64,000 nt of DNA from Ptychodera flava (taxonomy: Eukaryota; Hemichordata; Enteropneusta; Ptychoderidae), in NCBI RefSeq assembly GCF_041260155.1, contig NC_091930.1, forward strand, positions 44,212,965 to 44,276,964, written 5' to 3'. Within the stretch, counting starts at the first letter, position 1, and every line of letters begins with the position of its first letter. This document shows, piece after piece, positions 1-11,515 of this stretch. The notes below the pieces were generated by a model. It was not told where the DNA came from. It searched no databases and saw only the letters and a program-made list of their open reading frames with translations. The position numbers and the translations under genes were made by a program.

Positions 1-544
1 GTTTTGTCAAAGATCCCTATAAAAACGGGAAATCATGCTATTCTATGCAATTGGTTTGTTTACTTCCGCACACTCTATAGTAAAATAGCAAGCTGCTGAA
101 AATATGTCCAGGCTTGTAAAACTGCCATTCGTCCTAGAATGTGCGAATATTAATTCTCTGGAGGGAGGCAAATTGTCTCCTGCTGCGAGGAAACTGAAAA
201 TTTCTTCGTTTTATCAAAATCACAAAGATGTACTGTAAAACAAGAGGAGGTACCGCCAGCTATGTTGACTTGAATCACATAATAAAAAATCAGGAAATTC
301 TGAATTGAATAATGTTGAAATTCGTATCGAATAGGGTCTGCCATATTGTTTAAAGAGTGGCAACACACGAGCTTTCTTTTCATCTCAAGTCTGTCGGAAT
401 TTGTGAATGACGAAGTACAACCTACAAAATGGAACTCGGAATCCAAATAAATGATCTGTTTCTTTTCAATTCATGACTCTTTAGACCTGTCTAAAACGAT
501 CTGACCTGCTGATGCCAAGGATAGTACCAGTATATTAGAAAAAA
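1..544. other. anonymous AT-rich sequence, no gene seen
   Basis: I find no supportable coding region here; the short open frames show no recognisable motif and no splice context. About 45 bases near position 15-60 recur in similar form near 59041-59090, which suggests the edge of a dispersed repeat rather than a gene. Confidence 0.5.
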
Positions 545-3115
545 AATCCGTTATTCTGAAGGATTTTCCTACAATGGCTTCATGACCGAAGAGAGAAAAC
601 TATTTGTAAACTTTTGAGTAGACTATTATGAACAAGAGAAGTACGTTGGACAAAGAGTTCTTTGTTCTCTTTGTTAGAGTAACGATTCCCTACTTTTACT
701 ACAAGAATAATAGGTTGACCCCAACACAGCTCTTCTGACGTTATCATTATAAGCCGCACAAAAACATACTTTTCCTGTGTGTGATGACCACAACTATTCG
801 CTGCTCAGTGACATGAAACCAAAATGAAAGTAACAATTTTAACCAGGTTTTGTTAGAAAATAAAGCACAAAGAGGCAAGGATTACTGAAAATTGCTTTCT
901 GTTCATCTACTTTTCACAGATAATTTAAATTTACATGAACGTCATTTTTCCAATTGGTCAATTTAAATCTTTCATTATACAAACTATTGTGTCTGTGTCA
1001 CGTCAACAGAGGAAAAAGGGACCCTAACGTGACATGCCCATTATAAAGTCAGAAAGCCCGTGTCCGTGAGCTTTATAGTTAGGGTTTCTCCTCCTATTTG
1101 AAATGTTGTAGCAACAGGCGTGTGTACATCGAATATTAACATAACAGCTTTGATTGCAGTTGCATTACCAAATACGAAACTTTTTCTCGGCATAACGAGG
1201 GGTACTGTTCATGGATATATGAAACATAATTTTTACGCTTATTGTACAGAAAAGCACCGGCACTTTCATTCTTTCATCGACTATTGTCTTCAATTGTGTC
1301 TGGCCGAACCATTGTAATCTACTGACCCTCGAACTCAAGACTTATTTATAAAAGCAACTTTTTTAGTCATATCGAGCTAAATTATTTTTGGCTAGTGTTC
1401 AGGTTACTATGTGTCTGTCAATGGGATGTTTACGACCTTTCCTAACATATGCAATTGACCGGGATCGGCCTTTTGTTGAACTGTGAAAGTGATGTCATGC
1501 GACAGAAAGTTACAGAATGAAACATCTCATTCTATTCTTTGTTTTCTTTCGAACCCCGGGTCAGCAGAAGGTGAGTAGTGGGTATTACTGCAATTAATTA
1601 TTAGTTACCAAACATTTCCATGTGAACTTCTCTTCCACGATTCAAGTTGATTTGACCAAAAGGAACGGTCCTTTTCGCTTCTTGCATTAAATGCCTAAAT
1701 GCGGGACGACGAAAAATTCATAAGTACTCCTTTGATATCTAAACAGGTGTCTTACAGTACGAGTTACCACCAGCAAAGCTTATTACTATGACTGACAATT
1801 AGGTATTGATTCGTGCGCAGTATTGCTTTAACAGTCGAACTGAAAAACTGCACCAGGGAAATTCTTTCAGGAAAAATAACAGCAAACCCTTTAAATGCAC
1901 AACTGCTATGTCCCTTATAATTTACGGTCTATGAGTTGAGGTACCGCTCTTTGACAGCAAATTCTCTTAGTAGCTGAAGCTGACACGCCAAGTTACAACG
2001 ATCGATAGCCAATTCTCCACCAGTTTGTTACATTAGGTACCAGTCTTGGATCGTATAATTCTTCAGTAATGAAGCTGGCACACAAAGTTGTCGGTTGTAA
2101 GCCCACTTTGGATCTCCATCACAAAACAGTATTAGTGATGACTCAACTTTTAAATCAACAACTTAAATAGTTTCTAAATTTACATATTACAATGGGTGAT
2201 TTAGCATGCAGCTTGAATTAGATACAGATTCGTCCGAAAATATTAAAAAGGGATATTTTCGAAAGAGGATGAGATAATCTTTCAACTTGAAGCTGGCGTC
2301 AACGTCAATGTACAGTGATTTCTAATAACTTTGGCATCTGTTAAAACAATACATCAGGCAACGCAGTATTGTGTGTATTCTGAAGGCTTTTCCTACAACG
2401 GTTTCATGACCGCACAACGAAACTATTTATAAAGGTATGAGTACACAATGACAAAGTCCATTTGAGATAACAAAAGAAGTCCGTCGGACAAGGAGTTCTT
2501 TGTTCACTAAGCCAACGTAATGATACCCTACTTTTACTGCAAGAATAATAGCATGACCCAACACAGAATTCTGACGTAATTATTATAAGCTGCACAAAAA
2601 CGTCGCTTGTTATCACTGTTACTGTACGAAGCACATAAAACCAAAGAGAAAGTAACAATTTTAAGCAGGTTTGTTAGAAATAAGGCATTCAGAGGCAAGG
2701 ATTAATTACTTAAAATGATTTCTACATTTATATCGTTCAGGCCGTCCTATTGTCAATAGTCGGATAGGTTGTGTATGTTGGCTCATGGGGCTATGTCAAA
2801 TATCACCAGAATTTCGCCAACCGTACCAGTATCGTGCCAAAACGATTAACATGAACGTGCATGTACCAGATCAGTACCTGAACTGTACCTATCCTTACCG
2901 TACAGTGCAGTACCTGTACCGTCCCGTACAGTACTGTACTAGTGTCTGTATCGTACATACGTTTCCCTCTTTTTGACACGTACTGTATGCATCTTCAAGC
3001 CACAGATAATGTAAATTACGTGGACGATATTTTTCAAATTGATCAATTTTAACCTTACATTATACCCACTATTGTGTCTGTAACGGTTGCGGGGAAAAAG
3101 AAGGACCCTAACAGT
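545..3115. repeat. diverged tandem duplication, period about 1.8 kb
   Basis: The segment about 545-1060 is repeated in the same orientation and order at about 2365-3115. Shared landmarks are the block ending in TTCCTACAA-GGCTTCATGACC, the block TACTTTTACT-CAAGAATAATAG, and the block ATTGTGTCTGT followed by GGGACCCTAAC. The copies differ by many substitutions and small indels, so the duplication is not recent. I see no coding content. The intervening part (about 1134-2345) has its own copy at the far right end of the window. The GTAC-rich stretch 2815-2985 inside copy 2 is low-complexity. Confidence 0.7.
1134..2345. repeat. dispersed repeat, left copy (partner at 63181-64000)
   Basis: About 1840-2345 aligns with 63190-63660 in the same orientation. 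Landmarks are the phrase GAGGTACCGCTCT, then AGCTGACACGCCAAGTTAC, then CTCCACCA-TTTGTTACAT, then GATTCGTCCGAAAATAT. About 1134-1275 aligns with 63860-64000. The order of blocks at the right end is that expected for a tandem arrangement of the same unit with part deleted. No coding function was recognised. Confidence 0.65.
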
Positions 3116-4268
3116 ATGCATGCATGCATGCAAAGATCTGGGATCAGATTTCTCACACGAGGTGGGGATATTTTGTCTCACACGAGCAGCAGGTGAGTAA
3201 GGGACAAAATATTTCAAGCTCATGTCAGAAATATGATTCCCTGTCCTTGGTGTGTGAGGTTCCTTTCTCACATCATCACAAAATGCGTTAAATTCACACT
3301 GGAAGCATCGAATGTTTTAACTGCATCTCCGACTATTCTACTCAGTGGCCATGTAGTATTCCGTGGCACTAACAGAAACTCCGTGGCGAGTTCCACTGCC
3401 GATATTTCAACTACTGCTACGGACGAGAAGTCCAACAAAAAGGAAATAGGCTATGTTCCAAGTTGCCTTTGTTCACCAGTTATTTAGAAAATTCTGCTCC
3501 CTTTTGTGTTTGTCACCAAAGACGTGCAACATTATCCAAAATTGTGACAACGCTATCGTTTTCCACTGTACTCTGACCTGCTTGCTTTGTAGTTTACGGT
3601 CCGTGTGCTACTCATCGTGCTTATTACCACACTTATACCACACGAAATCTTTAGAAATCTTTAGAAATCTTTAGATTTTCCATTTCACCAGTACGGTTGT
3701 TGCAGGCCTACATGTGATCTTCAAAGCTGATTACATACACTCCATGATTATACCTAACTTTAGCAAATTATTATACCAAACTACTTACATGTAAAAGGGT
3801 CTGAACATGTTGACTCCTATCGCAAGCCTATCAACTAACAAAAAGCCTAGTTAACTTGGTGCAGTTTATATCAATGTTTTCCTTTCATAACCATCCGCTT
3901 ATATCCTCTTTGCTGGATTTAACATGTTTATTTCTTTTCTCTGCTTAGGTGAAACCTCTCTCTGTCTCAGTTGCAGTATGATGACAATATTCTGTACTTG
4001 CTACAACTATATAAAAACAGTCACAGAAGAAAATTACTCGAACTGAGCAACCTATCATCATATTGTGTGCGGATCCCTTTTCATATCCTCAAACGATGAT
4101 CACAATATATTGAAACGCTTATTCCGCAACAAAATCACATGTGTTACACTTTTAGTATCATACTATTACTCTAAGAGTATAAACTGCAACTGTTACAACA
4201 CTTATACCACTCCAGGTCATGTGACCTATCGTTCTTGCCATCCATTTATCCCTGAAACACGACTGGCA
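3116..4268. other. anonymous sequence with a decamer repeated three times
   Basis: There is no gene I can support. At 3645-3674 the decamer AAATCTTTAG occurs three times in perfect tandem. The open frame around 3233-3487 has no recognisable domain and was not called. Confidence 0.4.
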
Positions 4269-4441
4269 CCTATTGTTCTTATGCAAAATAAGTAATCAGT
4301 CATACTTTTATTCATATGTAAATAAGTAATCACCACACTTTAATGAAAGAAAATCATTATCATATCAATAAAAGTGTAGTGATTACTTATTTAAATATGA
4401 AAAAAGTATGACTGATTACCAATTTGCAAGAGAACAATAGG
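4269..4441. mobile_element. foldback MITE (173 bp near-palindrome)
   Basis: About 77 bases on the left (4269-4345) are the reverse complement, with few mismatches, of the right arm (4365-4441), separated by a spacer of about 20 bases. Outer ends read CCTATTGTTCT and AGAACAATAGG. The arms contain the motif GTAATCACCACACTT, also present in the hairpin at 11999-12108. This is a typical non-autonomous foldback or MITE without coding capacity. The target-site duplication is not clear. Confidence 0.8.
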
Positions 4442-4527
4442 TCAAGTCGAGATTTCTAAAGCATTCACACACATTCAATAACAAAATGAAGACAATTTGT
4501 TCTACTGATATGTTATAGCATCACATT

Positions 4528-4865
4528 TTATAATTCAATTTTAACTTTCTTCGGACCATGCTCAATGTAAGCAACATGATTTGTTGATGCAGACTGTCCA
4601 TCTTTAGATTCGGCGTCTTCTTGGGTTGGACCAATCTTGTCTGTTTTGTTACATTGTTTTGTCGTAACTTGAGAAACTGATTTACTTACAGATTCCTCTG
4701 ATTTAACACTAGATGGAGGTGGTAGTAATATATTCGACATATGCTTTTGTTGTGCAGTAGACAAACATTTGAGGCGCGTAAACCGTCATCTGATCTGTGA
4801 CCTGTTTTTTCTTTGATAAGCTGTTCATCGAATCCCTGATGATACAGAGATGTTGCCGCATTCAC
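4528..4865 (-). pseudogene. Crypton/DUF3504-type tyrosine recombinase C-terminal fragment
   Basis: The minus strand after a plausible acceptor (TTTCAG at 4866-4871) encodes a C-terminal exon with the segment FDEQLIKEKTGHRSDDGLRA. A one-base frameshift follows, and then a tail with MSNILLPPP and a lysine-rich end reaching a stop at 4528. The TGHRS box followed by GLRAYK-like residues is the pattern of the last catalytic part of the DUF3504 domain, a Crypton-derived tyrosine recombinase fold known from ZMYM2/QRICH1/KIAA1958-like proteins and Crypton elements. The GHRS region is the conserved second His/Arg box. The expected catalytic Tyr codon appears disrupted exactly at the frameshift. Upstream catalytic exons were not found, so this is most likely a dead element remnant. 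Confidence 0.6.
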
Positions 4866-5322
4866 CTGAAATTATCAAACACAAGACATATGTGACAAAT
4901 ATCATGGAAATAAGTACAGCCTTTTTGTAACGTTTGTGGAATAGTCGAAAGAAATTCTGTGATACTGCCGCACACACAACAAATTGTTTTGGTCAATGAA
5001 TTTAATTTTATAACTTTACAGAATTCGTTTTGGGTATAAATATTTTAGTAAAGAATAAATTACCTTGCCAGAATATCCAGTGTGCTGGCAGTCTGGCCAA
5101 GCCATCTTGCACATTTGCTTTAGGTAAAGACGTATATTTTCTGGCAGGAGAACTTGATTATCCCTTTGCAAGGGTCATCGATAGTACAATCCCGTCCGGT
5201 GTTATCATCGCCAAGTACTTTTTTTTTATAAGTTGAAGTACACATCGTGGATTTTATGCGCTCCGTAGTAGCGGCTGCTCTTATAGGGCAGTTTGCCCGT
5301 GTAAAATCCACTTTGGTTGGTT
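4866..5322. other. anonymous; contains a short inverted repeat
   Basis: Non-coding AT-rich sequence. At about 5249-5310 the words GTGGATTTTA and TAAAATCCAC form a short inverted repeat around the sequence just outside the TTAA terminus at 5323. Confidence 0.4.
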
Positions 5323-6032
5323 TTAAGGATGTACGATCGGAAAAAGTAAAAGTAATGTCAATTTTTTCACATGGGGTTTTTTGAATACCTACATATGAGA
5401 GTAGTCCAAAACTGGGAAAAAAAGATGGGTCACAGCGCTTGTTTTTTTACAAAATGACATTAAAAATTCACGGTTTTTCACAAAATCACTAAAAATCAAC
5501 AACACAGGTCATCATTTTCATATTTATATCATGATTGCATTTTTCATGTTTACACTGTAAAAGAACAAACAAATTATAAATTTAAGCTACTTTGAAGATT
5601 TTACTTACATTAAAATTGAGCTAAAAAGTCACGATATTTATTTTTTAACCAAAATTGCAACAAATATGCACAAAATTTTAGGAATGGGAGAGGGTAATTT
5701 ATCAATTATTGATAGTTTCTACTAATGTCAATTTTCTCAAACTTTGCTAAGTTATAGCTCTTTTTGTGAATTTTTCAAAATCACATTTTGTTTAGTAGGT
5801 CACCGAGCTCGATTTTTCACAATTTTGCAAAATGTAACTAGGATTTATAGGTTCTGGCGATAAACCATGCTCTCCCTGATTCGTTGTGCGAAGGCGCTCT
5901 TCAAATGCTGCTGACCTGCAGTGGCCTTGTCCAGGCATGGTCATGATTCAAGCCTAATAATACAGTAAACTTTAATGAGAGGGAAATGACAGAACAAAGC
6001 AAAGACTTTCAGGTTCTTCTACTTTTTAGAGT

Positions 6033-6362
6033 CTATATATTAAACTTATTGCCGTGACGCTTATCGGTGGGGATTAGGTTAACTTCGCTGCAGGCTAAGT
6101 TGTCACACACTACTAGGAGCCAGGAGCTGAGGCCATGAATCGTTTCCCCAATACACGATGACAATCGTAAGGCAAGCCCACAACTGACACAAGTGTCAAG
6201 ATTTTTGGCTAGTACACTCAAATCGACAATGCGACGGCCATTCTTCCATTCTCCGGTAGGTCTACTAGCGACACTATCATTGGGACTATAATACTCGTCT
6301 TTCTCATTGTCCACTACCTCAGGCTCCTCGACCTCGTGAGTAGCGAATCGGACGGACGTCAC
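6033..6362 (-). pseudogene. Mutator-like transposase N-terminal fragment
   Basis: This minus-strand open frame (about 109 codons) contains GRRIVDLSVLAKNLDTCVSC, then a GLSSWLLVVCDN segment with a second C-x4-C pair, then NLIPTDKRH. From memory this pattern (G-R-R-I-V, CxxC, GLxSxLxxxC, N-x-I-x-T-x-K-x-H) matches the zinc-binding N-terminal part of Mutator-like transposase domain proteins abundant in aquatic invertebrates (Pfam family 'Mutator'). The frame starts in an acidic stretch and stops soon after the KRH motif, with no DDE catalytic core downstream. It is therefore a 5' fragment of a dead copy. The assignment rests on motif recall only. Confidence 0.5.
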
Positions 6363-6506
6363 ACTTCTGAATTACGCTGTACAGCTGCATTTGTTTTCAT
6401 CTCTTCGCTGAATTCTCGTACCTTCCAGCGTGTTTTGAGGGCACGCTGAACATTTTCTCGTCGCGATTTTTCTCCGCAAAATAGAAATTTTCCTTTACCT
6501 GCAGTA

Positions 6507-6700
6507 TGGAAATCCGGTCACGACATGCGATATGCGACCTGCGACTTCAAAACTGCGATCGACCTGCGTCCTGCGAGTTTGAAACATGCGACCTGCGACT
6601 TAGGGCATTTAGACCTAGGTGTAACCTGCGACTTCACAACAGCGACCTGCGTCCTGCCTGTTTGTCAAACTGCGACCTGCGACTTCACAACTGCGGGTTT
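6507..6700. repeat. GCGACCTGCGACTT-type degenerate tandem repeat (left, inverted partner at 11245-11390)
   Basis: The stretch begins ATGGAAATCCGGTCACGACA and continues with a degenerate tandem of the words TGCGACCTGCGACTTCA. The reverse complement of the same starting phrase, with the same degenerate tandem, lies at about 11245-11390. The two blocks therefore form a 4.9 kb-spaced inverted pair and are probably subterminal repeats of one DNA transposon. Open frames over it are artefacts of the repeat. Confidence 0.65.
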
Positions 6701-6734
6701 AACAACGGGGTATCTGAATTGTTTTTAATTTGTC

Positions 6735-6874
6735 CACAGTCCCTCGTGGGCTATTCAGCTCTGGGACTATTCGCCCCATAGACGAGTGTACATAAGCGAG
6801 GGTTCTTTCTCGCTTATGTACACTCGTCTATGGGGCGAATAGTCCCAGAGCTGGATAGCCCACGAGGGACTGTG
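6735..6874. mobile_element. hairpin/foldback element, 66 bp arms
   Basis: Bases 6735-6800 are nearly perfectly complementary to 6809-6874, with an 8-base loop (6801-6808). The outer sequence is CACAGTCCCTCGTGGGC on the left and its complement on the right. The stem is long and almost mismatch-free, so it is either young or kept homogeneous. Confidence 0.85.
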
Positions 6875-7836
6875 ATTTGTCTCCATTTATGCCGCAACTT
6901 ATCGTATAAAACCAAGATGCAATCAGTCATCGAATTGGTACTAAAATCAACCAAACTCAAAAGATTGCTGAGCAATACAGAAAACATCATCTGGCAAAGA
7001 ACATCAAAAACTGAGAGAGCTGCCATACAAGTAATCAAAGTTGGCGGCATGAATTAAATAAACAAATACTCTCCTCAGACCAAACCGATTTAAAAGACCG
7101 TTTACAGCAAATATTGTTAACGAAACCATGAAACCTGAGAATGGCTAAACATAGAGAAATAAATTTATTTCTTGAAACAGCCTTCACAACATGCTTTTCA
7201 AACACCGGAAAGCAGGCATCAATATCGACCCGAAATCTATTACAAAGTCCATGAAAAATTGACACAAAACCAAAAGTTCGGATAATTGCTTTCAATGTCC
7301 AAAACATACTTATCGTTGTCAGATTAGTACAACATTTACAGTTAACATAACAAGCACTAGCAACGCTCAAAATATGCAGTAAAACAAAAATCCTTATAAG
7401 CGTCCAGAAACTCCGGTCGATGCTGGGTCATGTTGACACCACACACCGGATCGCTCACTATAGAGTCAGCCAAAAGTGACTAATTCTCTCAATAACGAAT
7501 CTGGTTTCTCCTCTTCGAGGACGAAGATGACTTCATCACACAACCAAGCGGAGGGGATACAAAACAAGAGAGCGACTGATGAAGGAACCCCATTTTTAGT
7601 TCCGAACGGTTAAGACGAATCACTCAATCAACAAACCGGTTTACCGGGGACACAGATCACATGACTAGGGTCAAAGCACTATCGATTCACATGTATTCCA
7701 CACAAAATAAATGCAATGATCCTTTTATTCACCATTTCGTAATATTAAACATATTGCTAGAGCCGATGTGTGGAGTTGCCCTATGCCCTCAAAGATATTC
7801 ATAATGTCTAGGGCTTGGTGGGGTGCATGGTTGTAT
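6875..7836. other. anonymous sequence, no gene seen
   Basis: Open frames on both strands at 6830-7370 show no recognisable domain, no codon pattern I trust and no convincing splice sites. No repeat structure was noted apart from the left boundary with the hairpin. Confidence 0.4.
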
Positions 7837-10800
7837 TACCCCTATTTGTAACAATCAACCCTATTTTTAACAAAATTTCATTTTCAAAAACACTTTGCCG
7901 TATATGTTGAAATATTAATAAAATATGCATATTTGTATGTTTGAGGGCAATTTTCTTTTTTTTCCTTGTCAAAACTCATTTTTCCGAAACTGCTTTTGTT
8001 ACAAATTGGGTTGATTGTTACAAATAGGGGTGACATGTGTCAACCCTATTTGTAACAATCAACCCTATTTGTAACAAAACCTAAATTTCAAAGAAACTTG
8101 GCCGTATTTGATGAAATCTTGATGAAATATACATATTAGTATGTTCGGGGGCAATTTTCTTTGTTTTCCTTGTTGAAAATCATTTTTCCGAAAATGCTCG
8201 TGAGATTGAATTTCGTTGTGCAGGTTCCTAGGGATAAGAGCGCTACTCGTAAGATATAATCAAGTCGTGCAGATACATGCCAAAGGTTTGTTTTGGGGCA
8301 ATTTTCACCATTTTCGGTCAAAAATGTTAAAAATCTTGTTTTCTGACCGAAATCATACTAAACCTATATGGGGTTAACTTTTGTTACAAATTGGGTTGAT
8401 TGTTACAAATAGGGTTGATGTGTCAACCCTATTTGTAACAATCAACCCTATTTGTAACAAAATTTAACCAACTTGAAACAAAACCTAATTTTCAAAAAAA
8501 CTTGGCCGTATTTGATGAAATCTTGATAAAATATACATATTAGTATGTTTTGGGGCAATTTTTATTTTTTCCTTGTCGAAACTCATTTTTTCCGAAAATG
8601 CTCGTTAGATTAACTTTCGTTGTGCAGGTTGCCTGGTATAAGAGGCCTACTCGTAAGATATAATCGAGTTGTGCAGATACATGCCAAAGGTTTGTTTCGG
8701 GGCAATTTTCACCAATTTCGGTCAAAAATGTTAAAAATCTTGTTTTCTGACCGAAATCATACTAAACCTATATGGGGTTAACTTTTGTTACAAATTGGGT
8801 TGATTGTTACAAATAGGGTTGACGTGTCAACCCCGTGTCAACCCTATTTGTAACAATCAACCCTATTTGTAACAAAATATAATTTTCAAAGAAACTTGGC
8901 CGTCTTTGATGAAATCTTGATGGAATATACATATCTATATCTTTAGGGCAATTTTCTTTTTTTTCATTGTCGAAACTCATTTTTTTCCGAAAATGCTCGT
9001 TAGATTAAATTTCGTTGTGCAGGTTGCCTGGGATAAGAGGCCTACTCGTAAGATATAATTAAGTCGTGCAGATACATGCCAAAAGTTTGTTTCGGGCAAT
9101 TTTCACCAATTTCGGTGAAAAATATTAAAATCTTGTGTTCTGACCGAAATCATACTAAATCTTTATGGGGTTAACTTTTGTTACAAATTGGGTTGATTGT
9201 TACAAATAGGGTTGACGTGTCAACCCTATTTGTAACAACCAACCCTATTTGTAACAATCAACCCTATTTGTAACAAAATTTAACCAATTTGTAACAAAAC
9301 CTAATTTTCAAAGAAACTTGGCCGTATTTGATGAAATCTTGATGAAATATACCTATTAGTATGTTTGGGGCAATTTTCTTTTTTTCCTTGTCGTAACTCA
9401 TTTTTTCCAAAATTGCTCGTTAGATTAAATTTCTTTGTGCAGGTTGCTAGGGATAAGAGGCCTACTCGTAAGATATAATCAAGTCGTGCAGATACATGCC
9501 AAAAGTTTTGTTTCGGGGCAATTTTCACCAATTTAGGTCAAAAATGTTTAAAATCTTGTTTTCTGACCGAAATCTTACCAAACGTATATGGGCTTAAGGT
9601 AGCTACATACCTTTTAGACACTTTCAGATTTTATTTTTTTCTCAATTGAACACGTCCAAAACCCAATAAACTATACATTTTCTGAAAGCCCTGATATAGA
9701 GCTATCCGACCAAGCACAGTACACGGTCATTATTTGCATAAGAGTCACGTGACAAGTGTTTTGCTGAACCTTCCAAAAACCGGTTTTTCCCGCCTTATGC
9801 GAACACGCTGCAAGATTTCCGGTTGAATTTCTTCATTGACAAGCCTTGACAATATCCCACAAAACCGTGTCTGGGATTTTCTTTATATGCCTTTGTTTTT
9901 TTTAATGCGCTCTTAAAGGTGTTAGATGAAGGTGCTTTTCAAGGAATTTTAATTATCGGGCCATATAATTTGAATGGAGCCTCCGGGAAAAAATCGCAGA
10001 CACGGTTTTGAAGGATATTGTCAAGGCTTGTCAATGAAGAAATTCCAACCGGAAATCTTGCAGCGTGTTCGCATAAGGCGGGAAAAACCGGTTTTTGGAA
10101 GGTTCAGCAAAACGCTTGTCACGTGACTCTTATGCAAATAATGACCGTGTACTGTGCTTGGTCGGATAGCTCTATATCAGGGCTTTCAGAAAATGTATAC
10201 TTTATTGGGGTTTGGACGTGTTCAATTGAGAAAAAAATAAAAATTGTAAGTGTCTAAAAGGTATATAGCTACCTTAACTTTTGTTACAAATAGGGTTAAT
10301 TGTTACAAATAGGGTTGACGTGTCAACCCTATTTGTAACAATCAACCGTATTTGTAACAGAATTTAACCAATTTGTAACAAAACCTAATTTTCAAAAAAA
10401 CTTGGCCGTATTTGATGAAATCTTGAAGAATTATACCTATAAGTATGTTTTGGGGCAATGTTTATTTTTTCTTGTCGTAACTCATTTTTTCGAAAATGCT
10501 CGTTAGAAAATTGCCCCGAAATCTTACTAAACGTATATGGGCTTAACTTTTGTTACAAATTGGGTTGATTGTTACAAATAGGGTTGATGTGTCAACCCTA
10601 TTTGTAACAACCAACCCTATTTGTAACAATCAACCCTATTTGTAACAAAATTTAACCAATTGTAACAAAACCTAATTTTCAAAGAAACTTGGCCGTATTT
10701 GATGAAATCTTGAAGAATTATACCTATAAGTATGTTTTGGGGGTTTTCGGAAAAATGAGTTTGACAAGGGGAAAAGAAGAAAATTGCCCCAAACATACAA

Positions 10801-10899
10801 ATATGCATATTTTATTAATATTTCAACAAATACGGCAAAGTTTTTTTGATGAAAATTAAGTTTTGTTACAAATAGGGTTGATTGTTACAAATAGGGGTG
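7837..10899. mobile_element. repeat element with inverted ends and ~400 bp internal tandem units
   Basis: The left end (about 7837-7975) and right end (about 10740-10899) are inverted copies of each other: CACCCCTATTTGTAACAATC outermost, then a conserved block with AAATATGCATATTTGTATG and GGCAATTTT. Between them a unit of about 395-420 bp is tandemly repeated (anchors CTTGGCCGTA near 8098, 8504, 8897, 9318, with shortened units near 10404 and 10689). Units are separated by runs of TATTTGTAACAATCAACCC. Open frames inside are repeated copies of the same non-coding sequence. The array is interrupted by a TTAA foldback at 9598-10273. Confidence 0.8.
9598..10273. mobile_element. 676 bp foldback MITE with TTAA target duplication
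   Basis: TTAA at 9594-9597 and TTAA at 10274-10277 flank a near-perfect long inverted repeat: arms of about 280 bp (9598-9880 and 9990-10273) around a spacer of about 110 bp. Ends read GGTAGCTACATACC and GGTATATAGCTACC. The host repeat reads a single TTAA (GGGTTAACTTTTG) in its uninterrupted copies at about 8374 and 8778, so the insertion and TTAA duplication can be read directly. TTAA specificity points to a piggyBac/Kolobok-mobilised element. Confidence 0.9.
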
Positions 10900-10905
10900 A
10901 TACAC

Positions 10906-11233
10906 ATGGTCACCGAATCGAAGTACAACAACCACAGAATAAACTAGGTCATTTCGATCTGTGAAATAGCCACCACTTTAGGAAACAACATATATAACAA
11001 CATGCTTGTTGAAGTAAGCTTATCAAAACAAATTTTATTCATGAAAATCGGTGATCAGTTAATCATTGTCCCTTTGAAACCGGACTTTGATAGCAACCGA
11101 ACAACAAGTAGGCCAACACAGCTGTACGTGTCTTTGAAGCTCATCTCTTTCCTAAATGACACCACCTATCACTGATATTACTTGTGACTGCTTTTCATAC
11201 TCTCAATAAACACCAAATACCTAAAATCATGGA
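10906..11233. other. anonymous sequence between two repeat blocks
   Basis: I see no gene, repeat unit or RNA-like structure here. Confidence 0.4.
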
Positions 11234-11244
11234 TCAGGTCGTGA

Positions 11245-11390
11245 TCTCGCAGATCGCAGTTTCAAACTCGCAGGTGGCAGCTAGGCCAGAGCACCGGAAG
11301 TCGCAGGTTGCAGTTTGACAAGCACGCAGGACGCAGGTCGCAGTTTTGAAGTCGCAGGTCGCATGTCGCATGTCGTGACCGGATTTCCAT
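11245..11390. repeat. GCGACC-type degenerate repeat, inverted partner of 6507-6700
   Basis: Reading the minus strand from 11390 gives ATGGAAATCCGGTCACGACA followed by a degenerate GCGACCTGCGACTT tandem, matching the left block. It lies about 120 bases inside the right TTAA terminus at 11512. Confidence 0.65.
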
Positions 11391-11515
11391 AGCAGACGAC
11401 ATTTTGTACAACGCAAAAACGTTCGGAACGTCACTATGCGCGCGTGGTTACTATGGATACATTTCTGCGCGGAAATCGCCGCAGTACGCTAATTTTTCCG
11501 ATTGTACATCCTTAA

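Larger units (their letters stand above)
5323..11515. mobile_element. composite DNA-transposon region bounded by TTAA and inverted termini
   Basis: At 5323-5326 TTAA is followed by GGATGTACGATCGGAAAAA. At 11493-11515 the reverse complement, GGATGTACAATCGGAAAAA preceded by TTAA, is found with one mismatch. A TTAA target duplication with GG...CC termini is characteristic of piggyBac- and Kolobok-type elements. Sequence beyond about 20 bases is not inverted between the ends. The interval holds a Mutator-like transposase remnant, inverted GCGACC-rich blocks, a 66 bp-arm hairpin and a 3 kb repeat element, so it is at best a heavily nested copy. The two termini could also belong to two separate elements. 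Confidence 0.45.

Noticed and set aside
6506..6781. Cys/Arg-rich frames (CDLRLQNCD type) resembling a cysteine-rich protein
   Set aside because: Product of the degenerate GCGACCTGC repeat; two frames give equally repetitive peptides.
8136..9531. Three similar minus-strand frames (about 60-76 codons) that look like a small gene family
   Set aside because: They are the same segment of the ~400 bp tandem unit; the frames are not maintained across all units and start and stop positions vary.
10018..10257. 79-codon frame
   Set aside because: Lies entirely within the right arm of the TTAA foldback element.
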